Assembly: GCF_035917575.1 (NCBI RefSeq) | Contig: NZ_CP109090.1 | Span: forward strand, 3,658,001-3,722,000 | DNA from: Streptomyces sp. NBC_01788 | Lineage (GTDB): Bacteria; Actinomycetota; Actinomycetes; Streptomycetales; Streptomycetaceae | DNA length: 64,000 nucleotides | Direction: 5' to 3' | Part shown: piece after piece, positions 26,174 through 36,159 of the stretch | Layout of the letters: the number at the start of each line of letters is the position of its first letter | How positions within the stretch are numbered: position 1 is the first letter of the stretch | Translations under genes and position numbers: made by a program | Notes under the pieces: model-generated | What the model was told of the DNA's origin: nothing | Database searches by the model: none | What the model saw: only the letters and a program-made list of their open reading frames with translations

Positions 26174-26220
26174 GGAAAATACCTTTCATCGTGTGACCCA
26201 GGACGTGAAGGAAATTTTCG
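26174..26220. promoter_or_regulatory. Inverted repeat spanning the murR start, likely operator
   Basis: The arms GGAAAATACCTTTCA (26174-26188) and TGAAGGAAATTTTCG (26206-26220) are inverted copies that agree at 11 of 15 positions. They straddle a TACCTT -10 box and the GTG start at 26193. This is a natural place for an autoregulatory MurR/RpiR operator. Confidence 0.6.
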
Positions 26221-27137
26221 CAGGCGTGGGCGCCCCGGGCCTCACGCCCCCCGCCCCCGCCGCCCTCGCGGCCAAGGTGCGCACGCTCGCGCCCTCGATG
26301 ACCCGCTCCATGCAGCGGGTCGCCGAGGCCGTCGCCGCCGACCCGGCCGGCTGCGCGGCCCTCACGGTCACCGGCCTCGCCGAACTCACCGGCACCAGCG
26401 AGGCGACCGTCGTCCGCACCGCCCGTCTGCTGGGCTATCCGGGTTACCGGGACCTGCGCCTGGCCCTCGCGGGCCTGGCCGCCCAGCAGCAGTCGGGGCG
26501 CGCGCCCGCCATCACGACCGACATCGCGGTGGACGACCCCATCGCCGACGTCGTCGCCAAGCTCGCCTACGACGAGCAGCAGACCCTGGCCGACACCGCC
26601 GCAGGGCTCGACACCATCCAGCTCGGCGCGGCCGTCACCGCGCTGGCCGCCGCCCGCCGCACCGACGTCTACGGCATCGGCGCCTCCGGACTGGTCGCCC
26701 AGGACCTCACGCAGAAGCTGCTGCGCATAGGGCTGGTCGCCCACGCGCACAGCGACCCGCATCTCGCCGTCACCAACGCGGTGCAACTGCGCGCGGGGGA
26801 CGTGGCGATCGCCATCACCCACTCGGGTTCGACCGGGGACGTGATCGAACCGCTGCGGGTGGCTTTCGAGCGCGGCGCGACCACCGTCGCCATCACCGGC
26901 CGGCCCACCGCGCCCGTCACGCAGTACGCCGATCACGTCCTGACCACCTCCACGGCCCGCGAGAGCGAGCTGCGCCCGGCGGCGATGTCCTCCCGGACCA
27001 GCCAACTGCTCGTGGTGGACTGCCTGTTCGTCGGCGTGGCACAGCGGACGTACGAAACGGCGGCGCCCGCGCTCGCCGCGTCCTACGAGGCGCTCGCCCA
27101 CCGGCACAGCCCGCGGGGCGGGACCCACCGCTCGTAG
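26193..27137 (+). CDS. MurR/RpiR family transcriptional regulator
   Basis: This 314-residue regulator has an N-terminal RpiR-type helix-turn-helix (ALTVTGLAELTGTSEATVVRTAR, a family marker, cut here to its core around TGTSEATVVR) and a C-terminal SIS domain (about residues 140-290) that binds a phosphosugar: YGIGASGLVAQDL, IAITHSGSTGDVI and TSRTSQLLVVDCLFV. The murQ gene follows after 104 bases. The expected ligand is N-acetylmuramic acid 6-phosphate or GlcNAc-6-phosphate. TACCTT ends 7 nt before GTG 26193, so the message is probably leaderless. An inverted repeat over this region suggests autoregulation. Confidence 0.93.
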   Translation: MTQDVKEIFAGVGAPGLTPPAPAALAAKVRTLAPSMTRSMQRVAEAVAADPAGCAALTVTGLAELTGTSEATVVRTARLLGYPGYRDLRLALAGLAAQQQSGRAPAITTDIAVDDPIADVVAKLAYDEQQTLADTAAGLDTIQLGAAVTALAAARRTDVYGIGASGLVAQDLTQKLLRIGLVAHAHSDPHLAVTNAVQLRAGDVAIAITHSGSTGDVIEPLRVAFERGATTVAITGRPTAPVTQYADHVLTTSTARESELRPAAMSSRTSQLLVVDCLFVGVAQRTYETAAPALAASYEALAHRHSPRGGTHRS

Positions 27138-27241
27138 CGTTCGTAGCGCTCGCCGAGGTCGCGACGCTCGTAGCCGAGAACCGAACAAGCCCGGATCCGC
27201 ACGGTCAGCCGTACCGCATCGCACGAGAGAGCCGCCCCCTC

Positions 27242-28177
27242 ATGACCTCCACGCCCCACTACCGCGAGCTGCGCTCCGAGTTGGAGTCGCTGACGACCGA
27301 GGCGTTCCGCCCCGAGCTGGCGGAGATCGACCGGCTGCCGACGCTGGAGATCGCCCGGCTGATGAACGCCGAGGACACCACCGTGCCCACCGCAGTGGCC
27401 GAGCGGCTGCCGCAAATTGCCGCCGCGATCGACGCGGTGGCCGAGCGGATGGCGCGCGGCGGCCGACTGGTCTACGCCGGCGCGGGCACCGCCGGACGGC
27501 TGGGGGTCCTGGACGCCTCGGAGTGCCCGCCGACCTTCAACACCCGCCCCTCCCAGGTCGTCGGGGTGATCGCGGGCGGCCCGCAGGCCATGGTGACCTC
27601 GGTCGAGGGCGCCGAGGACTCCAAGGAGCTGGCGGCAGAGGCGCTCGACGCCCTCGGTCTCATGCCGGACGACACGGTGGTGGGCGTCTCCGCCTCCGGC
27701 CGCACCCCCTACGCCATCGGCGCGGTGGAGCACGCCCGCGCCCTGGGCGCCCTGACCGTCGGCCTGTCCTGCAACGCGAACAGCGCGCTGGCGGCCGCCG
27801 CCGAGCACGGCATCGAGGTCGTCGTCGGCCCCGAGCTGCTGACCGGCTCCACCCGTCTGAAGGCCGGCACGGCGCAGAAGCTGGTCCTCAACATGCTCTC
27901 GACGATCACGATGATCCGGCTGGGCAAGACCTACGGAAATCTGATGGTCGACGTACGGGCCTCCAACGACAAGCTCCGCGCCCGCTCCCGGCGCATCGTC
28001 GCCCTGGCCACGGGCGCGCCGGACGACGAGATCGAACGGGCCCTCGCGGCCGCGGACGGCGAGGTGAAGACCGCCATCCTCACCCTCCTCGCCGACCTCG
28101 ACGGCCCCACGGCGACCCGCCTCCTGGAGCAGTCCGACGGCCATCTGCGCGCGGCGCTGGAGCGGGCGGCGGACTGA
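27242..28177 (+). CDS. murQ: N-acetylmuramic acid 6-phosphate etherase MurQ
   Basis: This 311-residue cytoplasmic enzyme cleaves the lactyl ether of MurNAc-6-phosphate to GlcNAc-6-phosphate and lactate during cell-wall recycling. The SIS-fold markers are clear: RLVYAGAGTAGRLGVLDASE near residue 80, VVGVSASGRTPYAIGAVEHA, and the catalytic segment LTGSTRLKAGTAQKLVLNML. The preceding gene is its likely regulator. The product can feed nagA, which is also in this window. The intergenic spacer contains short repeats of CGCTCGTAGCG type, so a small hairpin or regulatory feature is possible. ATG 27242 is the start. Confidence 0.96.
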   Translation: MTSTPHYRELRSELESLTTEAFRPELAEIDRLPTLEIARLMNAEDTTVPTAVAERLPQIAAAIDAVAERMARGGRLVYAGAGTAGRLGVLDASECPPTFNTRPSQVVGVIAGGPQAMVTSVEGAEDSKELAAEALDALGLMPDDTVVGVSASGRTPYAIGAVEHARALGALTVGLSCNANSALAAAAEHGIEVVVGPELLTGSTRLKAGTAQKLVLNMLSTITMIRLGKTYGNLMVDVRASNDKLRARSRRIVALATGAPDDEIERALAAADGEVKTAILTLLADLDGPTATRLLEQSDGHLRAALERAAD

Positions 28178-28265
28178 GCCCGGCGGGCCTGTGACCGGCG
28201 GCGGGAGCGAACGGGCGGACCGGGGGCTCCCCCACCGGCCGCGGCGTCCTACGCTGGAGGACATC

Positions 28266-28877
28266 ATGAACCACGCCCAGCTCACCGCCCTCGGGCGGGC
28301 ACTGCGTCTGCTCGGCGAGCACGGCGAGGCGCTCTCCGCCGAGACGCCCGACGCCAGGCTCCACGAGGTCAAGGCGGACCTCCGGCGCGCTCTCGACCTG
28401 CTGGACGAGACCGTCACGACGGCCGCGCCCGCCACCCGCTGCCCCGAGCATCCGAACGGGCCCGTCGACGAGAGCGCGCCCGACCTGTGTCTGCTGTGCG
28501 AGACCCGGCGCCGGGCCGCCCGCCGCTCCGAGGTCGACGGGGCGTACGCCTCGTACGCGCGCCGCGCCGCCGGGCCCGCCGCCTCCGCCCCGTCCCGCTA
28601 CGGCGTCCGCGAGGACCGGCCGCAGCCCCAGCAGCGGTGGCTGCCGGAGCTGTGGAACGGGCGGGAGTGGCAGTTGTGCGGGACCCCGCGCCGGGACCGG
28701 CGCGAGGCCGAGCTGTTCATCGACGCCCAGCGCCGGGCCCCGCGCGCCGCGCCCGCCTACCGGCTCGTGCACGAGTTCACGGACTACGAGGTGGTGCGGA
28801 TCTGGGGCCATCCGGCGCGGACCGACATCGAGCCCATGAGCAACCCGGCCAACCCGGGCAGCCCCGGCAACCCGTAG
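28266..28877 (+). CDS. Hypothetical protein with a Cys pair
   Basis: This 203-residue protein is unlike any family I know. It has an N-terminal helical region (LTALGRALRLLGEHGEALSAE), a CPEHPNGPVDESAPDLCLLCE segment (only its Cys and His matter here) that could bind zinc, and a C-terminal part with QRWLPELWNGREW then RLVHEFTDYEVVRIWGHP. The last residues are Gly/Asn/Pro repeats. ATG 28266 has GGAGG 5 nt upstream and a TACGCT -10 box 10 nt before it. It is followed by the convergent MFS gene. Confidence 0.8.
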   Translation: MNHAQLTALGRALRLLGEHGEALSAETPDARLHEVKADLRRALDLLDETVTTAAPATRCPEHPNGPVDESAPDLCLLCETRRRAARRSEVDGAYASYARRAAGPAASAPSRYGVREDRPQPQQRWLPELWNGREWQLCGTPRRDRREAELFIDAQRRAPRAAPAYRLVHEFTDYEVVRIWGHPARTDIEPMSNPANPGSPGNP

Positions 28878-28893
28878 GGCGTGGGGCCGGCGC

Positions 28894-30369
28894 CTACGGC
28901 ACCTTCGCCCCGGCGGGCGCGGGCTCACCGGCCGCCATCGGCTCCCCCGGCCCCGCGGGGCGCGGGCGCGGGATGAAGGACGCGACCAGGAAGCCGAGCA
29001 GCGCGGCGCCGCCGCCGACGGCGAGGACCGTGCGGAAGCCGTTCTCGGAGGGCAGCTGGTAAGGGCCGAACGCGGTGGTCATGTGGGACAGGACCACGCC
29101 CGCGACCGCGCTGGCGACCGACGTGCCGATGGAGCGCATCAGGGTGTTGAGGCTGTTCGCCGCGCCCGTCTCGGAGGCGGGGACGGCGCTCATGATGAGC
29201 GCGGGCATCGAGCCGTAGGTGAAGCCGATACCGGCGCCGATCACGCAGGACGTCAGGACGAAGTGCCAGACCTCGCTCATCAGGGCGATGTTGAGGCCGT
29301 AGCCGGCGGCCACGATCAGCGCGCCGATCATCAGCGTCACCTTGGGGCCCCTGGTCCGCGAGACGATCGCCGACACCGGGGCGACGGCCATCATCACCAG
29401 GCCGGAGGGCGCCATGACCAGGCCGGACGCCAGCAGCGACCTGCCGAGGCCGTAGCCGGTCTGCTCGGGCAGTTGCAGCAGCTGCGGGATGACCAGGGAC
29501 ATCGAGAACATCGCGAAGCCGATGGCCACCGAGGCGAGGTTGGTCACCAGCACCTGGCGGCGGGCCGTGGTGCGCAGGTCCACCAGGGGCTCCTCGACGC
29601 GCAGTTCGAACAGGCCCCAGACGACCAGGACCACGACCGCCACCGCGAACAGGCCCAGGGTCGTACCGCTGCCCCAGCCCCAGTCGGCGCCCTTGGAGAT
29701 CGCCAGCAGCAGGCAGACCAGGCCCACCGCCATACCGATCGCGCCGGGAAGGTCGAAGCGGCCGCCGGTGCGCACCGCCGACTCGGGCACGAAGCCCAGC
29801 ACCAGCGCCGCCGCCACGACGCCCAGGCCGGCCGAGACCCAGAACAGCATGTGCCAGTTGAGGTTCTCGGCGATCAGCGCGGCGGCGGGCAGTCCGAGGG
29901 CGCCGCCGACACCGAGCGAGGCACTGATCATCGCGGTCGCCGAACCGAGCCGCTCGGCGGGCAGTTCGTCGCGCATGATGCTGATGCCGAGCGGGATGAC
30001 GCCGGAGGCGAGGCCCTGCAGGGCACGGCCGACGATCATCGGCGTCAGGGAGTCGCTCAGCGCGGCCGTGACCGAGCCGGCCACCAGCATGGCCAGGCTC
30101 AGCAGGAGCATGCGGCGCTTGCCGTACATGTCGCCGAGGCGGCCCATGACCGGGGTGGCCACGGCCGCGGCGAGCAGCGTGGCGGTGACGGCCCAGACGG
30201 TGTCCGACGCCGAGGCGTGCAGGAGCTGGGGCAGCTCGGGAATGATCGGGATCACCAGGGTCTGCATCAGCGAGACCACGATGCCGCCGAAGGCGAGTAC
30301 GGCCACGACGGCATTGGGCCGGGGCGCGGATTGCCCGGCCGCGGCGGGCCGTGCGAGTGCGTCGGACAT
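28894..30369 (-). CDS. MFS drug exporter (DHA2-like)
   Basis: This is an inner-membrane transporter of about 491 residues with around 14 hydrophobic helices. Key segments are the A-loop GRLGDMYGKRRMLLL, motif C-like GALGLPAAALIAENLNWHMLFW, and late DHA2-type motifs (TYGSMPALIMSAVPASETGAAN). It is probably a drug exporter; the substrate is unknown. ATG 30369 starts it; the frame reads 15 codons further upstream but without a good site. Upstream lie two direct repeats of TTGACT-AA/GG-GCAA type, resembling MarR-family operators. No MarR gene is next to it. Confidence 0.9.
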   Translation of the reverse strand: MSDALARPAAAGQSAPRPNAVVAVLAFGGIVVSLMQTLVIPIIPELPQLLHASASDTVWAVTATLLAAAVATPVMGRLGDMYGKRRMLLLSLAMLVAGSVTAALSDSLTPMIVGRALQGLASGVIPLGISIMRDELPAERLGSATAMISASLGVGGALGLPAAALIAENLNWHMLFWVSAGLGVVAAALVLGFVPESAVRTGGRFDLPGAIGMAVGLVCLLLAISKGADWGWGSGTTLGLFAVAVVVLVVWGLFELRVEEPLVDLRTTARRQVLVTNLASVAIGFAMFSMSLVIPQLLQLPEQTGYGLGRSLLASGLVMAPSGLVMMAVAPVSAIVSRTRGPKVTLMIGALIVAAGYGLNIALMSEVWHFVLTSCVIGAGIGFTYGSMPALIMSAVPASETGAANSLNTLMRSIGTSVASAVAGVVLSHMTTAFGPYQLPSENGFRTVLAVGGGAALLGFLVASFIPRPRPAGPGEPMAAGEPAPAGAKVP

Positions 30370-30401
30370 GAAGGAAGGTCTCCGTCGGAGAGCAGGTGTA
30401 C

Positions 30402-30415
30402 TTGACTCAGGCAAC
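30402..30415. promoter_or_regulatory. MarR-like operator, proximal copy
   Basis: TTGACTCAGGCAAC matches 12 of 14 bases with the distal copy starting at 30431, 29 bp away. It lies 33 bases upstream of the MFS start. Confidence 0.5.
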
Positions 30416-30430
30416 TTTAATTGGACTTGA

Positions 30431-30444
30431 TTGACTTAAGCAAG
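30431..30444. promoter_or_regulatory. MarR-like operator, distal copy
   Basis: TTGACTTAAGCAAG contains a near-palindromic core (TTG-CTTAAG-CAA with one inserted A). With the proximal copy it makes a tandem site suited to a dimeric MarR-family repressor. Confidence 0.5.
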
Positions 30445-30514
30445 TGAAAATCCCGCCGGGAAGGCCCCCGGACAGAGTCAGGACGGCCAGCCGGGCCGAA
30501 GAGACACAGAAAAA

Positions 30515-30548
30515 GGGGCGGCGCCCGCCCTCAGGCAGCCGCCGCCCC
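30515..30548 (-). terminator. Intrinsic terminator of the oxidoreductase gene
   Basis: A 9-bp perfect GC stem (GGGGCGGCG with CGCCGCCCC) lies just after the oxidoreductase stop. On the minus strand it is followed by a TTTTT run, which is unusual in Streptomyces, where most terminators lack one. Confidence 0.75.
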
Positions 30549-30559
30549 CGCGACTCGGC

Positions 30560-31696
30560 TCAGCTCAGCGTCTCCAGCGCCGCCGCGTCGTACGGCTTCA
30601 GCTCGTCGAAGCGGCCGCCGAGGACCTTCGCCGCCCACTCGGGGTCCTGGAGCAGAGCGCGGCCCACGGCCACCAGGTCGAACTCGTCGCGCTCCAGCCG
30701 GTCCAGCAGGTTGTCGAGGCTGCCGACCTCCGCGCCCTCACCCTTGAACGCCTTGACGAAGTCGCCGTCCAGACCCACCGAGCCGACGGTGATGGCCTGC
30801 TTGCCCGTCAGCTTCTTCGTCCAGCCCGCGAGGTTGAGGTCCGAGCCCTCGAACTCCGGCATCCAGTGGCGGCGCGTGGAGGCGTGGAAGACGTCCACCC
30901 CGGCCGCGGCGAGCGGTGACAGGATCGCCTCCAACTCCTCGGGCGTCTCGGCCAGACGGGCGTCGTAGGCCCCCGACTTCCACTGGGAGTACCGGAAGAG
31001 GACCGGGAAGCCGGGCGAGACGGACGCGCGCACCGCCGCCACGATCTCCGCCGCGAACTTCGTACGGGCCACCGCGTCGCCGCCGTAGGCGTCGGTGCGA
31101 CGGTTGGTGCCCGCCCAGAGGAACTGGTCGAGCAGGTAGCCGTGGGCGCCGTGCAGTTCCACGCCGTCGAAGCCGATGCGCTCCGCGGCGGCGGCCGCCT
31201 CGGCGAACGCGCCGATGACGTCGTCCAGGTCGGTCCGCGTCATCGCCCTGCCGGTCACCTCGGACTCGCCGAGGCGCAGCCCGGAGGGACCCACGGCGGG
31301 CGCCTCGGGGAACGGCTGCTGGCCCGGCTTGCGCACCATGCCGATGTGCCAGAGCTGGGGCACGATCGTGCCGCCCGCCGCGTGCACGGCCTCGGCGACC
31401 TTCGCCCAGCCCGCGAGCTGCTCCTCGCCGTGGAAGCGCGGCACGCGGTCGCTCTGACCGGCCGAGTCGTGCCCCACGTAGGTGCCCTCGGTGACGATCA
31501 GGCCGACACCCGCGGCGGCACGGCGGGCGTAGTACGACAGCACGTCCTCGCCGGGGACGCCGCCCGGCGAGAACATCCGGGTCATCGGCGCCATCACGAT
31601 CCGGTTGGGGACGGTGAGGCCGTTCAGCGTGACGGGGCGGGAGAGGATCTCGGCCGCGCGGGACGCGGACCCGGATTCGGAAGCGGTGACGGTCAC
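30560..31696 (-). CDS. Old yellow enzyme-type NADH:flavin oxidoreductase
   Basis: This 378-residue FMN-binding TIM-barrel enzyme of the old yellow enzyme family has the early flavin-contacting segment VMAPMTRMFSPGG, QLWHIGMVRKPG, DGVELHGAHGYLLDQFLW with the active-site His, TNRRTDAYGG and VAVGRALLQDPEW. Such enzymes reduce activated alkenes using NAD(P)H; the natural substrate is not evident. It is transcribed leftward ahead of the MFS gene, but a terminator and an operator lie between, so they are separate units. GTG 31696 is the start. Confidence 0.93.
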   Translation of the reverse strand: MTVTASESGSASRAAEILSRPVTLNGLTVPNRIVMAPMTRMFSPGGVPGEDVLSYYARRAAAGVGLIVTEGTYVGHDSAGQSDRVPRFHGEEQLAGWAKVAEAVHAAGGTIVPQLWHIGMVRKPGQQPFPEAPAVGPSGLRLGESEVTGRAMTRTDLDDVIGAFAEAAAAAERIGFDGVELHGAHGYLLDQFLWAGTNRRTDAYGGDAVARTKFAAEIVAAVRASVSPGFPVLFRYSQWKSGAYDARLAETPEELEAILSPLAAAGVDVFHASTRRHWMPEFEGSDLNLAGWTKKLTGKQAITVGSVGLDGDFVKAFKGEGAEVGSLDNLLDRLERDEFDLVAVGRALLQDPEWAAKVLGGRFDELKPYDAAALETLS

Positions 31697-31822
31697 GGTG
31701 GGGGGCTCCTCGAAATCGTGTCAGATACCGGCCGGCACGCACGCACGCCGGCCGGGCACCGGCGTCAACTGCCCCACCGGCCACGACATTCCACCGATCC
31801 ACTCCTGTGACCCGGAACACGC

Positions 31823-31864
31823 CCGAGGGCGGCACCCCCTGTCTCCAGGGAGTGCCGCCCTCGG
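31823..31864 (-). terminator. Terminator of groEL2
   Basis: The stem CCGAGGGCGGCACCCCCTG pairs with CAGGGAGTGCCGCCCTCGG, 19 bp with a single C-A mismatch, closing on a four-base loop TCTC. It lies about 30 bases past the groEL2 stop. Confidence 0.85.
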
Positions 31865-31896
31865 TACGTGAAGGACGGATCCGATCCTTTGAGGGA

Positions 31897-33672
<1,776 letters not shown>

Positions 33673-33681
33673 CGCCAATGA

Positions 33682-33708
33682 TTAGCACTCGACCCCTTCG
33701 AGTGCAAG
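33682..33708 (-). promoter_or_regulatory. CIRCE element, distal
   Basis: TTAGCACTC-N9-GAGTGCAAG matches the CIRCE consensus at all but two positions. It begins 36 bp from the proximal copy, leaving 9 bp between them. Confidence 0.9.
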
Positions 33709-33877
33709 GTGCGCCCGCGAAGCGGGCTCGATGAGGGGTGGCGGTCGGGTGACGGGTGGGCGCAAGCGCCTTCGGGGGGTCGGCGGGCAGTCAGCCGCGT
33801 GCGGACACCGCCGGGCCGGCCCGGCGAGGGAGCGGCGCACGGAGGCCGGCACACCCGGACGGCGCGCGGGCACAGCG

Positions 33878-33914
33878 AAGGGCCCGCACCCCGGCAGCGG
33901 AGGTGCGGGCCCTT
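33878..33914 (-). terminator. Terminator of the cold-shock gene
   Basis: A perfect 13-bp stem AAGGGCCCGCACC / GGTGCGGGCCCTT closes on an 11-base loop. It lies 35 bases past the stop of the short cold-shock gene. Confidence 0.85.
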
Positions 33915-33949
33915 CCGAAGAAGAACGTCGCTTGCGGTGGTCGCGCGAT

Positions 33950-34153
33950 TCAGGCCGTGACGCGGACCATGTCGGCCTGCGGACCCTTCTGGCCCTGCGA
34001 GATCTCGAACTCGACCCGCTGGCCCTCTTCCAGCGTGCGGTAGCCGTCCATCTGGATCGCGCTGTAGTGGACGAAGACGTCCGCACCACCGTCGACCGCG
34101 ATGAAGCCGTACCCCTTCTCCGCGTTGAACCACTTGACGGTGCCCTGAGCCAT
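33950..34153 (-). CDS. Cold-shock protein (CspA family)
   Basis: This 67-residue single-domain cold-shock protein binds single-stranded nucleic acid and acts as an RNA chaperone. RNP1 is KGYGFIA and RNP2 is DVFVHYSAI. It begins [13 protein letters not shown], the normal start for this family, with ATG 34153 preceded by GGGGAG. The leader region upstream (34154-34583) is unusually AT-rich and long, as expected for cold-inducible csp genes. A strong terminator lies 35 bases downstream. It is separate from groEL2. Confidence 0.97.
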   Translation of the reverse strand: MAQGTVKWFNAEKGYGFIAVDGGADVFVHYSAIQMDGYRTLEEGQRVEFEISQGQKGPQADMVRVTA

Positions 34154-34510
34154 GCCTAACTCCCCTATTACTGGCCCTTGCACAGATCCACACTTCGCGG
34201 ACCCGGGTCAGACCTCACCCCCCGTGAATCGGGGGCGTGCGCCGGAACGCGTCGACCGCGGCCGAATGTATCTGCCCAACTGCCCTCTGCAACAGGTCAA
34301 TCGGACGAGAAATCTGGACGCACACGGTCCGGAATATAGGAAGAATTCACGCGAATTCAGGGCAATTCGGGCCCCACGAACAAGGCAAATACCGCAAAAG
34401 GCTCGCAGACTTTGGCTACTTCTTACCGGGCCCGCGGCAGGATTCCATGGCCCCGGATTCCGATTCCGAGGGCGCGTTCCCCAACTCTACCGCGTTCAAT
34501 CACACAGAAT
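34154..34510. other. Long AT-rich leader region of the cold-shock gene
   Basis: This is about 360 bases of relatively AT-rich DNA. It includes GAATTC repeats (about 34342-34358) and stretches such as GAAATCTGG and AATATAGG that stand out from the GC-rich background. It likely holds the csp promoter and a long 5' untranslated leader. I see no gene. Confidence 0.5.
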
Positions 34511-34541
34511 TGCCCCCTCCGCATCTCTTACGGAAGGGGCA
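34511..34541 (-). terminator. Terminator of the thrC-moaD operon
   Basis: TGCCCCcTCCG pairs with CGGAaGGGGCA around a nine-base loop, 11 positions with one C-A mismatch. It sits 43 bases past the moaD stop. Confidence 0.75.
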
Positions 34542-34583
34542 ACTCGGTGAACTCTGCGTGACCGGAATTACCGAAGGTAATGA

Positions 34584-34859
34584 TCAGCCGCCGGCGACCG
34601 CGGGGATGATCGAGACGCCCGCGCCGTCCGGGGTGGCCGTCTGAAGGCCCTGCTCGAACCGGACGTCGTCGTCGTTGACGTACACGTTGACGAAGCGGCG
34701 CAGCTTGCCCTGGTCGTCCAGGACCCGGGCCGCGATGCCCGTGTGGTTCTTCTCCAGGTCCGAGATGACGTCGGACAGGGTCGCGCCCTCGGCGCTCACC
34801 TCGGCCCGCCCGCCGGTGTAGGTGCGCAGGATGGTGGGGATGCGAACGGTCACGCTCAT
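34584..34859 (-). CDS. MoaD/ThiS-family sulfur carrier protein
   Basis: This 91-residue ubiquitin-fold sulfur carrier ends in AVAGG, the di-Gly C-terminus that is thiocarboxylated in this family (MoaD, ThiS, CysO). VSAEGATLSDVISDLEKN and FVNVYVNDDDVRF are the typical strands and helix. Its start overlaps the thrC stop (ATGA), so it is translationally coupled. No CysM or Mec gene follows here. The link to thrC and to a SAM riboswitch suggests sulfur transfer in methionine or cysteine metabolism, but this is inference. It could equally be a carrier for another thiol product. Confidence 0.9.
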   Translation of the reverse strand: MSVTVRIPTILRTYTGGRAEVSAEGATLSDVISDLEKNHTGIAARVLDDQGKLRRFVNVYVNDDDVRFEQGLQTATPDGAGVSIIPAVAGG

Positions 34860-36139
34860 GCCAGGCCAGCCTCTCGGAAGGAGTCCAGGGTCGGACGGAT
34901 CGTCGCGGTCAGGCCGGTGCCGGCCACCGCGTCCAGTGTCTTCAGCCCGTCGCCGGTGTTGAGGACGACGGTCGTCTTCGTCGGGTCGAGGAGGCCGTTC
35001 TCGACCAGCTTCCTCGTCACGCCGACCGTCACACCGCCCGCGGTCTCGGCGAAGATGCCCTCGGTCCGCGCCAGCAGCTTGATCGCGTCGACGACCTGCT
35101 CGTCGGTCACGTCCTCCACCGCGCCACCGGTGCGGCGCGCGATGTCCAGGACGTACGGGCCGTCGGCCGGGTTGCCGATGGCCAGGGACTTGGCGATCGT
35201 GTTCGGCTTCTGCGGCCGCACGACCTCGTGGCCGGCCTTGAAGGCGGTGGACACCGGCGAGCAGCCCTCGGCCTGGGCGCCGAAGATCTTGTACGGCTTG
35301 TCCTCGACCAGCCCCAGCTCGATCAGCTCCCGCAGGCCCTTGTCGACCTTGGTGAGCTGGGAGCCCGAGGCGATCGGGACGACGATCTGGTCCGGCAGCC
35401 GCCAGCCGAGCTGCTCGCAGATCTCGTACGCCAGCGTCTTGGAGCCCTCGGCGTAGTACGGCCGCAGGTTGACGTTGACGAAGCCCCAGCCCTCGCCGGC
35501 CGGATCGCCGATCAGCTCGGAGCAGAAACGGTTCACGTCGTCGTAGTTGCCCTCGATGCCGACGAGTTCGCCGCCGTAGATCGCGGCCATCACGATCTTG
35601 CCCTGCTCCAGGTCGTGCGGGATGAACACGCAGGAGCGCAGTCCGGCACGGGCGGCCGCGGCGCCGACGGCACCGGCCAGGTTGCCGGTCGAGGAGCAGG
35701 AGAGCGTGGTGAAGCCGAAGGCGCGGGCCGCCTCCAGCGCCTGCGCGACCACGCGGTCCTTGAAGGAGTGCGTCGGGTTGCCGGAGTCGTCCTTCACGTA
35801 CAGCCCGCCGGTCACGCCCAGTTCACCGGCGAGGCGGTCGGCCCGGACGAGCTTGGTCCAGCCCGGGTTCAGGTTCGGCTTGCCGGCGACGTCCGCGGGA
35901 ACGGGCAGCAGCGGCGCGTAGCGCCAGATGTTCGCGGGGCCCGCTTCGATCCGCTTGCGCAGCTCCTCGGTGTCGTAGGCCGAGAAGTCGTAGGCGATCT
36001 CCAGCGGGCCGAAACACTCCTCGCAGGCGAAGACCGGGCCGAGAGGGACGCGGTGACCGCACTCGCGACAGCTCAGTGCCGCGGCGGGGCCGAGGTCCAC
36101 GGTGGAATCGGTGCTGCTTGCAACAGTCTGCACAGCCAT
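34856..36139 (-). CDS. thrC: Threonine synthase
   Basis: This 427-residue PLP enzyme converts O-phosphohomoserine to threonine. The PLP-Lys motif is NPTHSFKDRVVAQA (about residue 120), with FTTLSCSSTGNLAGA and IASGSQLTKVDKG making the phosphate-binding regions. A zinc-ribbon-like CRECGH/ACEEC pair near the N-terminus (about residues 24-43) is a feature of this class. ATG 36139 starts it, just after a SAM-I riboswitch, and it overlaps moaD at its stop. From memory it corresponds to SCO4293 of S. coelicolor. Confidence 0.97.
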   Translation of the reverse strand: MAVQTVASSTDSTVDLGPAAALSCRECGHRVPLGPVFACEECFGPLEIAYDFSAYDTEELRKRIEAGPANIWRYAPLLPVPADVAGKPNLNPGWTKLVRADRLAGELGVTGGLYVKDDSGNPTHSFKDRVVAQALEAARAFGFTTLSCSSTGNLAGAVGAAAARAGLRSCVFIPHDLEQGKIVMAAIYGGELVGIEGNYDDVNRFCSELIGDPAGEGWGFVNVNLRPYYAEGSKTLAYEICEQLGWRLPDQIVVPIASGSQLTKVDKGLRELIELGLVEDKPYKIFGAQAEGCSPVSTAFKAGHEVVRPQKPNTIAKSLAIGNPADGPYVLDIARRTGGAVEDVTDEQVVDAIKLLARTEGIFAETAGGVTVGVTRKLVENGLLDPTKTTVVLNTGDGLKTLDAVAGTGLTATIRPTLDSFREAGLA

Positions 36140-36159
36140 GTGAGGCGAGGCCCTTTCTC

